DNA of 64,000 nucleotides from Cypionkella psychrotolerans (lineage in GTDB: Bacteria > Pseudomonadota > Alphaproteobacteria > Rhodobacterales > Rhodobacteraceae). The notes under the pieces were generated by a model. That model saw only the letters and a list, made by a program, of their open reading frames with translations. It had not been told where the DNA came from and ran no database searches. The position numbers were made by a program, and so were the translations under genes. Of the stretch, positions 18,870-27,782 are shown piece after piece; positions within the stretch are counted from its first letter, which is position 1; the number at the start of each line of letters is the position of its first letter. Location: the NCBI RefSeq assembly GCF_001294535.1, contig NZ_LGIC01000031.1, forward strand, positions 62,001 through 126,000. The letters are read 5' to 3'.

Positions 18870-18892
18870 AAAAAAGGTCCCGAGTTGGGACC
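18870..18892 (-). terminator. Rho-independent terminator after hyi
   Basis: On the minus strand a perfect 6-bp stem GGTCCC/GGGACC with loop AACTC is followed by six T residues, just past the hyi stop. Confidence 0.85.
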
Positions 18893-18898
18893 ATAGCC

Positions 18899-19675
18899 TC
18901 AGACCCCGATCAACCGTGATCGCGCCTTCAAAGCCCCCAGCCAAGCTAGCCCATGCACGGTAGCGCGCGAGGGCCGATACTCCGCCGCAACCCAGCCCTG
19001 ATAGCCACTTTCATCCAAGCAGGTACAGAGCCCGGTCAGATCAAACCCGCCACCACCCGGCTCGTTCCGGCTCGGAAATCCCGCGATCTGAACATGATTG
19101 ACCCGCGCCCCATGCTTGGCCCAGACCGCCGCCGCATCGCCATGAATCCGCGCCGCGTGCCACAGATCAAACTGTATCCCGACCTGCGGCAAACCCAGAT
19201 CATCCACAATCCGCCCCGCCTGATCGAAGTCGTTCAGGAAATACCCCGGCATGTCATCCGGGTTCAAAGGCTCCAAAGTGATCGTCAAATCCGGTGCCTG
19301 CGACGCCGCCCAAGCCAGATTCTCCGTATAAACCTGCTCCGCCTGCGGCCCCTTCGCCACCCCGGCCATCACATGAACCCTCGCTGCCCCCAACCGTGAC
19401 GCCAACTCCGCCGCCCGCAGGAAGCCATCGCGAAACCGCGTCTCCTCGCCGGGGACGGCAGCAAATCCGCGATCCCCAGCCGCCCAATCACCGGGAGGCG
19501 TGTTGATCATCGCCAGCGGCAAGCCAGCCAAAGCGGCTTCCCAGTCCTTGGCGGGATAGTCGTAGGGGAACAGGATTTCTGCGCCATCAAACCCTGCCTG
19601 CGCAGCAAGGCCGGGGCGGTCGAGGGGGGAAACCTCGGTGAACAGCATAGTCAGGTTGGCGGCAAATAAAGGCAT
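18899..19675 (-). CDS. hyi: Hydroxypyruvate isomerase family protein
   Basis: A 258-residue TIM-barrel sugar isomerase that interconverts hydroxypyruvate and tartronate semialdehyde in glyoxylate metabolism. The start MPLFAANLTMLFTEVSPLDR is the usual N-terminus of Hyi/OtnI proteins. INTPPGDWAAGDRGFAA, VHVMAGVA and TLEPLNPDDMPGYFL are family segments, with the metal-site Glu in the last. The start ATG shares one base with the upstream stop (TGATG), so it is coupled to the DUF1285 gene. glcDEF further along would also act on C2 acids. Confidence 0.9.
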   Translation of the reverse strand: MPLFAANLTMLFTEVSPLDRPGLAAQAGFDGAEILFPYDYPAKDWEAALAGLPLAMINTPPGDWAAGDRGFAAVPGEETRFRDGFLRAAELASRLGAARVHVMAGVAKGPQAEQVYTENLAWAASQAPDLTITLEPLNPDDMPGYFLNDFDQAGRIVDDLGLPQVGIQFDLWHAARIHGDAAAVWAKHGARVNHVQIAGFPSRNEPGGGGFDLTGLCTCLDESGYQGWVAAEYRPSRATVHGLAWLGALKARSRLIGV

Positions 19676-20268
19676 CAGCGCAGCTCTAGCGAAGGAATCA
19701 CCGGAAAGAAACAACCATCTGACCAAAGCCCGAACCAGCTTTCCCCCAAATGGTCGTGATGCGCGCCCAATTCCATCAACCGGTAGAAGGATTTGCGATC
19801 AATCAAAGCCTCCAACCCCGCCCGGATATGCACATAGGGCGAAGGCTCCCCGCCTTCCCCCACCACCACGCGGATCGGATTGGCAGCATTTGCCACCACC
19901 TCATCTTCGGTTTTGGTGAAGAACCGCAAGCGCTGGCCCTCGCCAGCCCCCTCCACCTCAAAATCCACCGCCAGCATCGGCGCATCATCGACCCGGATCC
20001 GCACCTTCTCCCCCGGAGTGACCAAGAAGAACTCATCCCCCTCGCGCCGCAGAATCGAGGAAAACAACTTCACCATCGGCATTCGTCCTATGGGAGAGCC
20101 TTCGTGAAACCAGGTCCCATCCTTTGCTATCCGCATATCTATGTCGCCACAAAATGGCGGATGCCACAAATGCACCGGCGGCGGGCCTTTTTTTGCAGCG
20201 ACTTGCACCGCAGCCAGCCCCTCGGCCAGCGGTTTCACGATCATTTGTGCATCTTCGCTTTTTGCCAT
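19675..20268 (-). CDS. DUF1285 domain protein
   Basis: A 197-residue protein with the DUF1285 core HLWHPPFCGDIDMRIAKDG, followed by WFHEGSPIGR. The family is widespread in proteobacteria and has no established biochemical function. It has no signal peptide. I chose MAKSEDAQ as start because the longer frame would run into the divergent moxR promoter region. It is the first gene of a two-gene unit with hyi. Confidence 0.88.
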   Translation of the reverse strand: MAKSEDAQMIVKPLAEGLAAVQVAAKKGPPPVHLWHPPFCGDIDMRIAKDGTWFHEGSPIGRMPMVKLFSSILRREGDEFFLVTPGEKVRIRVDDAPMLAVDFEVEGAGEGQRLRFFTKTEDEVVANAANPIRVVVGEGGEPSPYVHIRAGLEALIDRKSFYRLMELGAHHDHLGESWFGLWSDGCFFPVIPSLELR

Positions 20269-20328
20269 TTGTACCCGGCGCCCAGATTGGATCATATGGC
20301 AGCATATAACCTGTTCCGGAGAATTGTC

Positions 20329-21333
20329 ATGGCCGATCCCACCCAACTCGTCGCCGAGATCGAAAGCTTAGGCGTGCGGCTGGCGCAGGCGAAGGCCTCA
20401 ATCAATCAGCGCTTTATCGGGCAGGACAAAGTGGTGGATCAGGTTTTGGCAGCGATGCTGTGCGGTGGTCATGCGCTGCTTGTCGGCCTGCCGGGGCTTG
20501 GGAAGACGCTGCTGGTCGATACCCTCAGCACCGTGATGGGCCTGAAAGGCAACCGCATCCAGTTCACCCCCGATCTGATGCCCGCCGATATTCTGGGGTC
20601 CGAGGTGCTGGAAACCGCCTCCGATGGCTCTCGTGCGTTCCGCTTCATCGAAGGCCCGGTGTTTTGCGAGCTTTTGATGGCGGATGAAATCAACCGCGCC
20701 AGCCCCCGCACCCAGTCGGCTTTGCTGCAAGCCATGCAGGAAAAGGAAGTCACCATCGCAGGCCAGCACCGCGCTTTGGGCCGCCCGTTCCACGTTCTCG
20801 CCACGCAAAACCCGATTGAGCAGGAAGGCACCTATCCTTTGCCAGAGGCGCAGTTGGACCGCTTCTTGCTGCAAGTCGATGTCGACTATCCCACCCGCGC
20901 GCATGAACGTGACATCTTGCTCGCCACCACCGGGGCCACAGAATCCGAATCGCATCAAGTGTTTAGCGCAGAGGAACTGCTGGCCGCTCAAACCATACTG
21001 CGCCGGATGCCGGTCGGTGATCAAGTGGTGGAGGCCATCCTTGATCTGGTCCGCGCCTGCCGTCCGGGCGAACCCGAGGGCCGCGATCTGGCGGGCAGCC
21101 TGTCTTGGGGTCCTGGGCCGCGTGCCGCGCAAGCCCTGATGCTGACCGTCCGCGCCCGTGCGCTGCTCGATGGCCGCCTGGTGCCCTCCATCGCCGATGT
21201 CGCCGCGATGGCGAAACCCGTGCTCGAGCATCGCATGTCATTGTCCTTCGCCGCCCGTGCGCGCGGCGAAACTCTGTCGGGCTTGATTGACCGCACCATC
21301 ACCCGCGCCCTGCGCACCGAGGCTGCTGCGTGA
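20329..21333 (+). CDS. MoxR-family AAA+ ATPase
   Basis: A 334-residue AAA+ protein of the MoxR group: Walker A VGLPGLGKTLLV (about residues 50-61), Walker B MADEINRASPRTQ, and the MoxR hallmark ATQNPIEQEGTYPLPEAQLDRF. MoxR ATPases act as chaperones that mature or activate VWA-domain partners. The chosen ATG has GGAGA about 7 bases upstream; an in-frame ATG 11 codons earlier lacks one. It leads a four-gene run in which each start overlaps the previous stop (GTGA/ATGA). Confidence 0.93.
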   Translation: MADPTQLVAEIESLGVRLAQAKASINQRFIGQDKVVDQVLAAMLCGGHALLVGLPGLGKTLLVDTLSTVMGLKGNRIQFTPDLMPADILGSEVLETASDGSRAFRFIEGPVFCELLMADEINRASPRTQSALLQAMQEKEVTIAGQHRALGRPFHVLATQNPIEQEGTYPLPEAQLDRFLLQVDVDYPTRAHERDILLATTGATESESHQVFSAEELLAAQTILRRMPVGDQVVEAILDLVRACRPGEPEGRDLAGSLSWGPGPRAAQALMLTVRARALLDGRLVPSIADVAAMAKPVLEHRMSLSFAARARGETLSGLIDRTITRALRTEAAA

Positions 21334-22196
21334 GCATATCCACCGATCTTCGGGCGAGAGCCGAAACGCTCGGCCAATCGCTGCCAGCCTTGTTGGCAGA
21401 AGCCGAGCATTTGGCCGCAACTCTGATGCTGGGCGAACATGGCCGCCGCCGCGCGGGCCAAGGCGATGAATTCTGGCAATACCGCCCCGCGCATCAGGGC
21501 GATGCCGCGCGTTCGATTGACTGGCGCAGATCGGCCAAATCAGACGCGCATTTCGTGCGCGAACGCGAATGGCAGGCGGCGCAATCGGTGACGCTCTGGG
21601 TAGATGCCGCGCGCTCGATGGCGTTTTCGGGCGACAGAGACCGCGCCCCGAAACTCGACCGCGCCCGTCTGCTGGCACTCGCGCTTTCCGTCTTGCTGCT
21701 GCGCGGAGGTGAGCGTGTTGGCCTGTCCGGCACCACGCCAAAACCCGGCCGCGCGCAGATCATGGCGTTGGTCGAAGGTCTGTCTTCGGACAATCCCGAC
21801 GACTATGGCACCCCCGATGTCGCTGGCATGGTCAGTCATGGCCGCGCGGTGTTCCTGTCAGATTTCCTCGGCAATCTTGATCCGTTGGAAACAGGCCTGA
21901 CCCTTGCCTCAGATCGTGGCGTGCGCGGCGTGTTGCTTCAAGTGCTTGATCCGGCAGAGGAAGATTTCCCCTACCAAGGCCGAACCGTGTTCGAATCCAT
22001 GCAAGGCAGCCTCCGTCACGAGACCCAATCCGCAGGCGATCTGCGCGCCCGCTATCTTGACCGTTTGGCTGAACGCAAGGCCCGTCTTGCCACTTTGGCC
22101 CGCGCGATGGGCTGGCATTACCACTGTCACCACACCGGACAATCGGCGCAAACCGCTCTGCTCTGGGCCTATAGCGCCTTGGAGGGCGGGCGATGA
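21330..22196 (+). CDS. DUF58 domain protein
   Basis: A 288-residue protein with the DUF58 signature RRRAGQGDEFWQYRPAHQGD and then IDWRRSAKSD (the 'D-W-R-x-S-A' core) at about residues 34-73. DUF58 proteins are encoded next to MoxR ATPases and have a VWA-like C-terminal half. The gene starts with GTG, overlapping the moxR stop by 4 bases. The product is probably cytoplasmic and would be the MoxR partner that links to the membrane proteins encoded next. Confidence 0.9.
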   Translation: MSISTDLRARAETLGQSLPALLAEAEHLAATLMLGEHGRRRAGQGDEFWQYRPAHQGDAARSIDWRRSAKSDAHFVREREWQAAQSVTLWVDAARSMAFSGDRDRAPKLDRARLLALALSVLLLRGGERVGLSGTTPKPGRAQIMALVEGLSSDNPDDYGTPDVAGMVSHGRAVFLSDFLGNLDPLETGLTLASDRGVRGVLLQVLDPAEEDFPYQGRTVFESMQGSLRHETQSAGDLRARYLDRLAERKARLATLARAMGWHYHCHHTGQSAQTALLWAYSALEGGR

Positions 22197-24943
22197 ACAT
22201 GCTCGCCTTCACCACGCCTTGGCTGCTCTGGGGCCTGATCGCGCTGCCAATCCTGTGGCTGCTGCTACGCGCCATCCCGCCCGCTCCGATCCGCCGCCGC
22301 TTTCCCGCAGTGGTGCTGCTGCTGGGCCTGAACGACGAAGACCGCCAAGCCGACAAAACCCCGTGGTGGCTGCTTCTACTGCGCGCTTTGGCCGTCGCCG
22401 CCGCCATCATCGGCTTTGCGGGCCCGATCTTGAACCCTGAAAACCGCGCTCCCGGCTCTGGCCCCTTACTAATTGTGCTGGATGGTGGCTGGGCAGATGC
22501 CAGCGACTGGCCGCGCCGGATGGACAAAGCCAACACCCTGCTGGCCGAGGCGGGTCGCGCTGGCCGCACCACCGCCGCGATCCGCTTGACCGACCTACCG
22601 CAGCCTGTCGAGTTTCAAAACGCCGACGCATGGGCAGGCCGTCTTGCCGCGATGGAGCCACAACCTTTCGCGCCGCAAGGCTACGCAGATTGGGCAAAAA
22701 TTCTGCCGACCGAGAGTTTCGACAGCTACTGGCTCTCTGATGGCCTCGACCATCCGGGCCGCGATGCCCTGCTCAAAACCCTTCAATCCAAAGGCAGGCT
22801 CACCGCCTTCCTCGCCCCCCGCCCGGTCTTCGCCCTGCGCCCCGCTGCGTTTGAGGATGGCAAAATCACCCTCACCGCCGCCCGCCTCCCCGGTGACACT
22901 GCCGATCTGGATGTGATCGCGCGCGGCCCCGACCCCTCCGGTATCGACCGCGAACTCGCCCGCGCGCCCCTGCATTTTGACGCCAATGCGCCTGAGGCCA
23001 AAACCTCCCTCGACCTGCCGCCCGAATTGCGCAACCGCGTCAACCGTTTTGAACTCCTCGGCCAACGCTCCGCAGGGGCGGTCAGCCTCACCGATGACAG
23101 TCTGAAACGCCGCAAAATCGCGGTGATCGGCGGCACGCCTGACCGCGAAGGTCTGCCCCTGCTGCAGCCCAGCTACTACCTGCGCCAAGCCCTCACCCCC
23201 GTCGCCGATCTGGTTGAGGGTGGGCTTTCGGATGTGATCCCTGCCAACCCCGATGTGATCATCCTCGCCGATGTCGCCAAGCTGACTCCGGTTGAAACCG
23301 ACGGCCTGTTGGAGTGGGTGAACAAGGGCGGTCTGCTGCTGCGCTTTGCCGGACCACGACTGGCAGCGTCGGAATTGTCGCGTGCGGAAGAAGACCCGCT
23401 GATGCCGGTGCGGCTGCGCGAAGGTGGCAGGTCAGTGGGCGGTGCGATGAGCTGGGGCGAGCCGAAAACCTTGGCACCTTTCCCGGAAAACTCGCCCTTT
23501 CATGGCCTGGCGATCCCCGATGATGTCACCGTAAGTCAGCAAGTCCTCGCCCAACCCGACCCCGACCTCACCACCCGCACCATCGCCGCCCTGACCGATG
23601 GCACGCCCCTCGTTACCCGCAAAGAAATCGGCGCGGGGCAAGTGGTGCTGGTGCATGTGACGGCAAATGCCGAATGGTCCAGCTTGCCACTTTCGGGGCT
23701 GTTCGTACAAATGCTTGAACGTCTGGCAGTGTCCACCAAACCCGCAGCGCCCGATGCAAAAGATTTGGCAGGGCTAACGTGGGTGCCGCAGAAGATCATG
23801 GATGGCTACGGGTTAGAGCGCGATGCAGGCGAAATCGCCGGGGTAGCGGGCGAAACGCTGTCCAAAGCTATGGTAACTGGCCCCGGTCCGGGCCTGCCAG
23901 CGGGGCTTTACGCCAGTGCCGAACGCAAAGTCGCGCTGAATGTAATCTCTGCCAAAACCGCGATCACCGCCGCCACTTGGCCCGCAGACACCGTCATTGA
24001 GGGCATTGAGACGGTGAAAGCACAGGCGCTGAAAGGCATCTTGCTGACCGCCGCCATGCTGATGTTGGCCTTGGACGTTCTCGCCGCGCTTTGGGTTTCG
24101 GGCCGTATCGGTGGTCTTGCCCGCGCCGCAGTCTTGCTGCTGGCCCTGATGATGCCGCACGATGCCCACGCACAGGTGCCTGATGACGTCAAAGCGCTGG
24201 AGGCGACGCGCGGCGTGGTGCTGGCCTATGTGCAGACCGGCGATGCCGCGATGGATCAGGTGTCAGAAGCTGGCTTGCGTGGCCTCAGCGATCAGCTTTG
24301 GCTGCGCACGGCGGTTGAACCCGAAGCCCCAATGGGCATTGATCTGGAAAAGGATGAACTGGCGTTCTATCCCTTCCTCTATTGGCCGATCACCCCAAAC
24401 CAAGCGATCCCGTCAACCGCCGCCTATGCCAAGCTGAACCGCTTTCTGCGCACGGGTGGGATGATCCTGTTTGACACTCGCGATGGTGATATCGCGGGCT
24501 ATTCGGGCGACACCACGCCGGAAGGCCAGATGCTGCAACTGATCGCATCCGGCCTCGATATTCCGTCGTTAGAACCGATGCCGAAAGACCATGTGCTGAC
24601 CCGCAGCTTCTACCTGCTGCAAGATTTCCCTGGCCGTTTCGCAGGCGGCGCGGTGTGGGTTGAGGCCTCTGATCCCGAAGCGGAAAAGGCCGAAGGCATG
24701 CCCTTCCGCAACCTGAATGATGGCGTGACGCCGGTGATCATCGGCAGCGCAGATTGGGCCTCGGCTTGGGCCACTGACACCGACGGCGTGCCGATGTTCC
24801 CAGTGGGGCGCGGTTATGCGGGCGAGGATCAACGTGAGATTTCCTACCGCTTTGGCATCAACGTGATCATGCATGTGCTAACCGGAAATTATAAATCGGA
24901 TCAGGTGCATGTGCCTGCCCTGCTGGAAAGGCTAGGCGAATGA
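22193..24943 (+). CDS. Membrane protein with BatA-like N-terminus and DUF4159
   Basis: A 916-residue inner-membrane protein. Residues 1-80 form two membrane helices in the BatA/aerotolerance-like arrangement (TPWLLWGLIALPILWLLL, then WLLLLRALAVAAAIIGFAG). A large soluble region follows, then a pair of helices at about 610-660, then a C-terminal DUF4159 domain (YVQTGDAAMDQVSEAGL, LNRFLRTGGMILFDTRDGD). DUF4159 resembles a ThuA/GATase fold. It belongs to the MoxR operon by 4-base overlaps on both sides. A role in envelope stress or assembly is inferred from related operons only. Confidence 0.88.
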   Translation: MNMLAFTTPWLLWGLIALPILWLLLRAIPPAPIRRRFPAVVLLLGLNDEDRQADKTPWWLLLLRALAVAAAIIGFAGPILNPENRAPGSGPLLIVLDGGWADASDWPRRMDKANTLLAEAGRAGRTTAAIRLTDLPQPVEFQNADAWAGRLAAMEPQPFAPQGYADWAKILPTESFDSYWLSDGLDHPGRDALLKTLQSKGRLTAFLAPRPVFALRPAAFEDGKITLTAARLPGDTADLDVIARGPDPSGIDRELARAPLHFDANAPEAKTSLDLPPELRNRVNRFELLGQRSAGAVSLTDDSLKRRKIAVIGGTPDREGLPLLQPSYYLRQALTPVADLVEGGLSDVIPANPDVIILADVAKLTPVETDGLLEWVNKGGLLLRFAGPRLAASELSRAEEDPLMPVRLREGGRSVGGAMSWGEPKTLAPFPENSPFHGLAIPDDVTVSQQVLAQPDPDLTTRTIAALTDGTPLVTRKEIGAGQVVLVHVTANAEWSSLPLSGLFVQMLERLAVSTKPAAPDAKDLAGLTWVPQKIMDGYGLERDAGEIAGVAGETLSKAMVTGPGPGLPAGLYASAERKVALNVISAKTAITAATWPADTVIEGIETVKAQALKGILLTAAMLMLALDVLAALWVSGRIGGLARAAVLLLALMMPHDAHAQVPDDVKALEATRGVVLAYVQTGDAAMDQVSEAGLRGLSDQLWLRTAVEPEAPMGIDLEKDELAFYPFLYWPITPNQAIPSTAAYAKLNRFLRTGGMILFDTRDGDIAGYSGDTTPEGQMLQLIASGLDIPSLEPMPKDHVLTRSFYLLQDFPGRFAGGAVWVEASDPEAEKAEGMPFRNLNDGVTPVIIGSADWASAWATDTDGVPMFPVGRGYAGEDQREISYRFGINVIMHVLTGNYKSDQVHVPALLERLGE

Positions 24944-27009
24944 GCCGGACCTTGGTTTTCGACCCCCTGATAGCCTTACCGGTGATCTGGGCCTTGGCAA
25001 TCATCGCAGGCCTGCTGGTCGCCTTCGCTTTGTGGAAAGGTCTGCGCGGCGGGCCGTTGCGTGGCCTTGCCTTCATCGCTTTGGGCGTCGCGCTTGCGAA
25101 CCCATCCTTGCAAGAAGAAAACCGCAAGCCCTTGTCCGACATCGTTTTACTACTGGTCGATGAAAGCTCCAGCCAAACTCTGTCAGACCGTAAAACGCAA
25201 GCAGAGGCTGCGGTCGCAAAGGTTACAGCCGAGGTCGCAGCCCTGCCAAACACCGAACTCCGCCTGATCCGCTTTGGCGACGGCCCCGAGGATGCAGGCA
25301 CTCTGGCCATGACAGCGCTTGCGCAAGCCATGGCCGAAGAACCCCGCGCCCGGATTGCCGGAGCCATTCTGGTGACCGATGGACAAGTGCATGATCTTGG
25401 CCTCGCCCCGGCTTTGCCCGCGCCGTTGCAGGTGCTCTTGACCGGGAAAAAGCAGGATTGGGATCGCCATCTGATCATCAAAGACGCCCCTGCCTTCGCG
25501 ATTTTGGGCGAAGAATTCACCCTGAAACTGAAAGTCGAAGACAAGGGAGCGGTGCCAGCCTCGGCAGGCACATCGGTGGCCCTGACCATCGGCGTCGATT
25601 CCGATGCCCCAATGACGTTTCATATCCCGGTGAATGAGGATATGGAACTGCCCGTGCGCCTGCCCCATGCCGGGATGAACGTGCTGCAATTCTCAGTGGC
25701 CCCGGTCGCAGGCGAGTTGACCGACCGCAACAATGTCGCAGTGGTGCAGGTCAACGGTGTGCGCGACCGTTTGCGGGTGTTGTTCGTGTCTGGCGAACCC
25801 CATGCGGGCGAACGGGTCTGGCGCAATTTGCTGAAATCTGACCCGAGCGTGGACCTCGTGCATTTCACCATTCTGCGCCCGCCCGAAAAGCAAGATGGTG
25901 TCCCGGTTGAGGAGCTGTCGCTGATCGCCTTTCCGACCCGCGAGCTGTTCGTCGAGAAGATCAAAGATTTCGATCTGATCATCTTTGACCGCTACCGGAT
26001 GCGCGGTATCCTGCCGATGGAATATATTGATAACGTTGTGCAATATGTCAAAAATGGCGGCACGGTTCTGGTCGCTGCAGGCCCCGAATTTGGCGCGGTG
26101 GACAGCCTGTGGCGCTCGCCTTTGGCCGAAATTCTCCCGGTGGAGCCGACCAGCCAAGTGATCGAGGAAGGCTACAAACCCAAGCTCACCGAGCTTGGTC
26201 GCCGCCATCCCGTGACCGAAGGGCTGGAAGCACTGTTCCCGAAAGGCTGGGGCCGCTGGTTCCGTCTGATCGACGTGAACCTGCTGCGCGGTCAGGTTCT
26301 GATGTCTGGCCCGCAAGACAAACCATTGCTGGTGCTCGACCGCGTCGAAAAGGGCCGCATCGCAGTGCTTGCCTCGGATCAAGCGTGGCTTTGGGGCCGT
26401 GGCTACGAAGGCGGCGGACCGCAGTTGGAACTGCTGCGACGACTCGCACACTGGATGCTGAAAGAGCCGGAGTTGGAGGAGGAGGCGCTGACCGCCACCA
26501 ACAAGGCAGACGTTCTGACCATCACCCGCCGCACGGTTTCCGACAAACCGCCGGGTGATCTGACCATTACCGGGCCGGATGGCAAAATCCAAACCCTGAC
26601 CCTGCCGCCGATGGGTCCGGGCAAATACAGTATCGACTGGAAAGCCCCGGCCTTGGGTCTGTATCGCCTGCAACAGGATGATCTGGTGCGGGTGGTGGCC
26701 GTCGGCCCGTCTGCCCCGAAGGAGTTTGTCGAAACCTTGGCCAGCGCCGAAGGTCTCACCCCTGTCGTCGCCACCATGCAGGGCGGCATCCTGCCGATTG
26801 AGGCTGGCCTGCCCGGTATCCGCACCGTGCGTGAAGGTCGCCCTGCCGCAGGGCGCGGCTGGATCGGCGTCACCCCGCGCGGCGCGTTTGTGACCGAAGA
26901 TCTGCGCATCAGCCCGCTGGTGCCCAGCTGGCTGATGCTGATCTTGGCAGCTGGATTGGCTGTGGCAGCTTGGTTGGTGGAAGGTCGATTCAAGCGCCGC
27001 GCAGCATGA
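24940..27009 (+). CDS. Membrane protein with VWA-like and GATase1-like regions
   Basis: A 689-residue protein, last of the MoxR operon. Two helices (about 10-32 and 38-54) are followed by a VWA-like stretch with a D-x-S-x-S pattern (LLLVDESSSQ, about residue 73). A GATase1/ThuA-like region lies near residues 275-400 (RLRVLFVSGEPHAGERVW; YVKNGGTVLVAAGPEFG). A C-terminal helix is near 665-685. The protein is thus mainly periplasmic with both ends anchored. Its stop lies 20 bases inside the convergent DUF599 gene. Confidence 0.82.
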   Translation: MSRTLVFDPLIALPVIWALAIIAGLLVAFALWKGLRGGPLRGLAFIALGVALANPSLQEENRKPLSDIVLLLVDESSSQTLSDRKTQAEAAVAKVTAEVAALPNTELRLIRFGDGPEDAGTLAMTALAQAMAEEPRARIAGAILVTDGQVHDLGLAPALPAPLQVLLTGKKQDWDRHLIIKDAPAFAILGEEFTLKLKVEDKGAVPASAGTSVALTIGVDSDAPMTFHIPVNEDMELPVRLPHAGMNVLQFSVAPVAGELTDRNNVAVVQVNGVRDRLRVLFVSGEPHAGERVWRNLLKSDPSVDLVHFTILRPPEKQDGVPVEELSLIAFPTRELFVEKIKDFDLIIFDRYRMRGILPMEYIDNVVQYVKNGGTVLVAAGPEFGAVDSLWRSPLAEILPVEPTSQVIEEGYKPKLTELGRRHPVTEGLEALFPKGWGRWFRLIDVNLLRGQVLMSGPQDKPLLVLDRVEKGRIAVLASDQAWLWGRGYEGGGPQLELLRRLAHWMLKEPELEEEALTATNKADVLTITRRTVSDKPPGDLTITGPDGKIQTLTLPPMGPGKYSIDWKAPALGLYRLQQDDLVRVVAVGPSAPKEFVETLASAEGLTPVVATMQGGILPIEAGLPGIRTVREGRPAAGRGWIGVTPRGAFVTEDLRISPLVPSWLMLILAAGLAVAAWLVEGRFKRRAA

Positions 27010-27682
27010 CCTTGCGTGATTCCGAGGCGAACTCACGGCGGATCAGCATCGCGGAGGTCAGCAGCGTCGTTGCGATCAGAGGATAAGGGCCAAGCAGCCA
27101 ACCCAAGCTGCCCAGTGCGAAATAGATCGAGTGCAGGCCCCGGTTAAAGCTTTTCGCTGCTGTGATGTTCAACTCTGCCGCCTGCTGCGCCCGGTGCGAC
27201 GCTGCTGGATCACTGGGGTCATTCGGCACCGCCGCCATCATGATCGCACAATAGCCAAACAGCCGGTTTGACCAGATAAACTTCAGCACTGCATTGGCCA
27301 GAAACACAATCACCAGCAGCACCCGCAGTTGCAACCCGGTGGCATCGGCGGGCAGGGTCAGGTCTTCAGCCAGCCCGACAATCGCCGCCGGATTGCCGAT
27401 CAGCGCGATGCCGCCGCCAATCGCGATCAGCGAGGCGCTGGCAAAAAACGCCGTGCCCTGCCGCAGACTGTCGATCATCGACGCGTCAAAAATCCGCGGC
27501 TGCCGGGTCAGAAACTGCCGCATCCATTCGCGCCGATATTCTTTCATCAGCACAGTGACCGAAGGACGGCTGGCAGGCGGGTGCTCGATCAACCAGCCGA
27601 TCCCTGCCCACGCAATCAAAGCCAGCGCCACAGAAAGCGCGTCGATGGTGCTGAACGGGCCGAGACTGATCATACTTTGCAT
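26990..27682 (-). CDS. DUF599 membrane protein
   Basis: A 230-residue protein with four hydrophobic segments and the DUF599 features YRREWMRQFLTRQPRIFD and SNRLFGYCAIMMAAVP. No biochemical role is established for the family. Its 3' end overlaps the convergent MoxR-operon gene by 20 bases, so there is no room for a terminator between them. The start at 27682 is the first ATG; an alternative Met is three codons in. Confidence 0.85.
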   Translation of the reverse strand: MQSMISLGPFSTIDALSVALALIAWAGIGWLIEHPPASRPSVTVLMKEYRREWMRQFLTRQPRIFDASMIDSLRQGTAFFASASLIAIGGGIALIGNPAAIVGLAEDLTLPADATGLQLRVLLVIVFLANAVLKFIWSNRLFGYCAIMMAAVPNDPSDPAASHRAQQAAELNITAAKSFNRGLHSIYFALGSLGWLLGPYPLIATTLLTSAMLIRREFASESRKVMLRGA

Positions 27683-27731
27683 GCCACAAACCTATGCTTT
27701 CACGGCAAATCTGGGAAGGGCCAACAGTATC

Positions 27732-27764
27732 TTGCCATTTCAAAAAATTGGTTATATTTTTTGA
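27732..27764 (+). promoter_or_regulatory. glcD promoter with inverted-repeat operator candidate
   Basis: TTGCCA at 27732-27737 and TATTTT at 27755-27760 are 17 bases apart, a good sigma70-like pair. Overlapping them is a perfect 9-bp inverted repeat, TCAAAAAAT (27740-27748) and ATTTTTTGA (27756-27764), with a 7-base spacer. It covers the -10 box, so a bound protein would block transcription. The regulator is not identified here. Confidence 0.55.
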
Positions 27765-27782
27765 CCACGCAAGGAGTCTGTC

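Noticed and set aside
19750-20328. Upstream extension of the MoxR gene
   Set aside because: It is antisense to the DUF1285 gene. The ATG at 20329 has a good ribosome binding site and the usual MoxR N-terminus.
25693-27036. 447-residue minus-strand open frame inside the MoxR operon
   Set aside because: It is antisense to the 689-residue membrane protein, whose domains and start overlap are convincing. No family match in the shadow frame.
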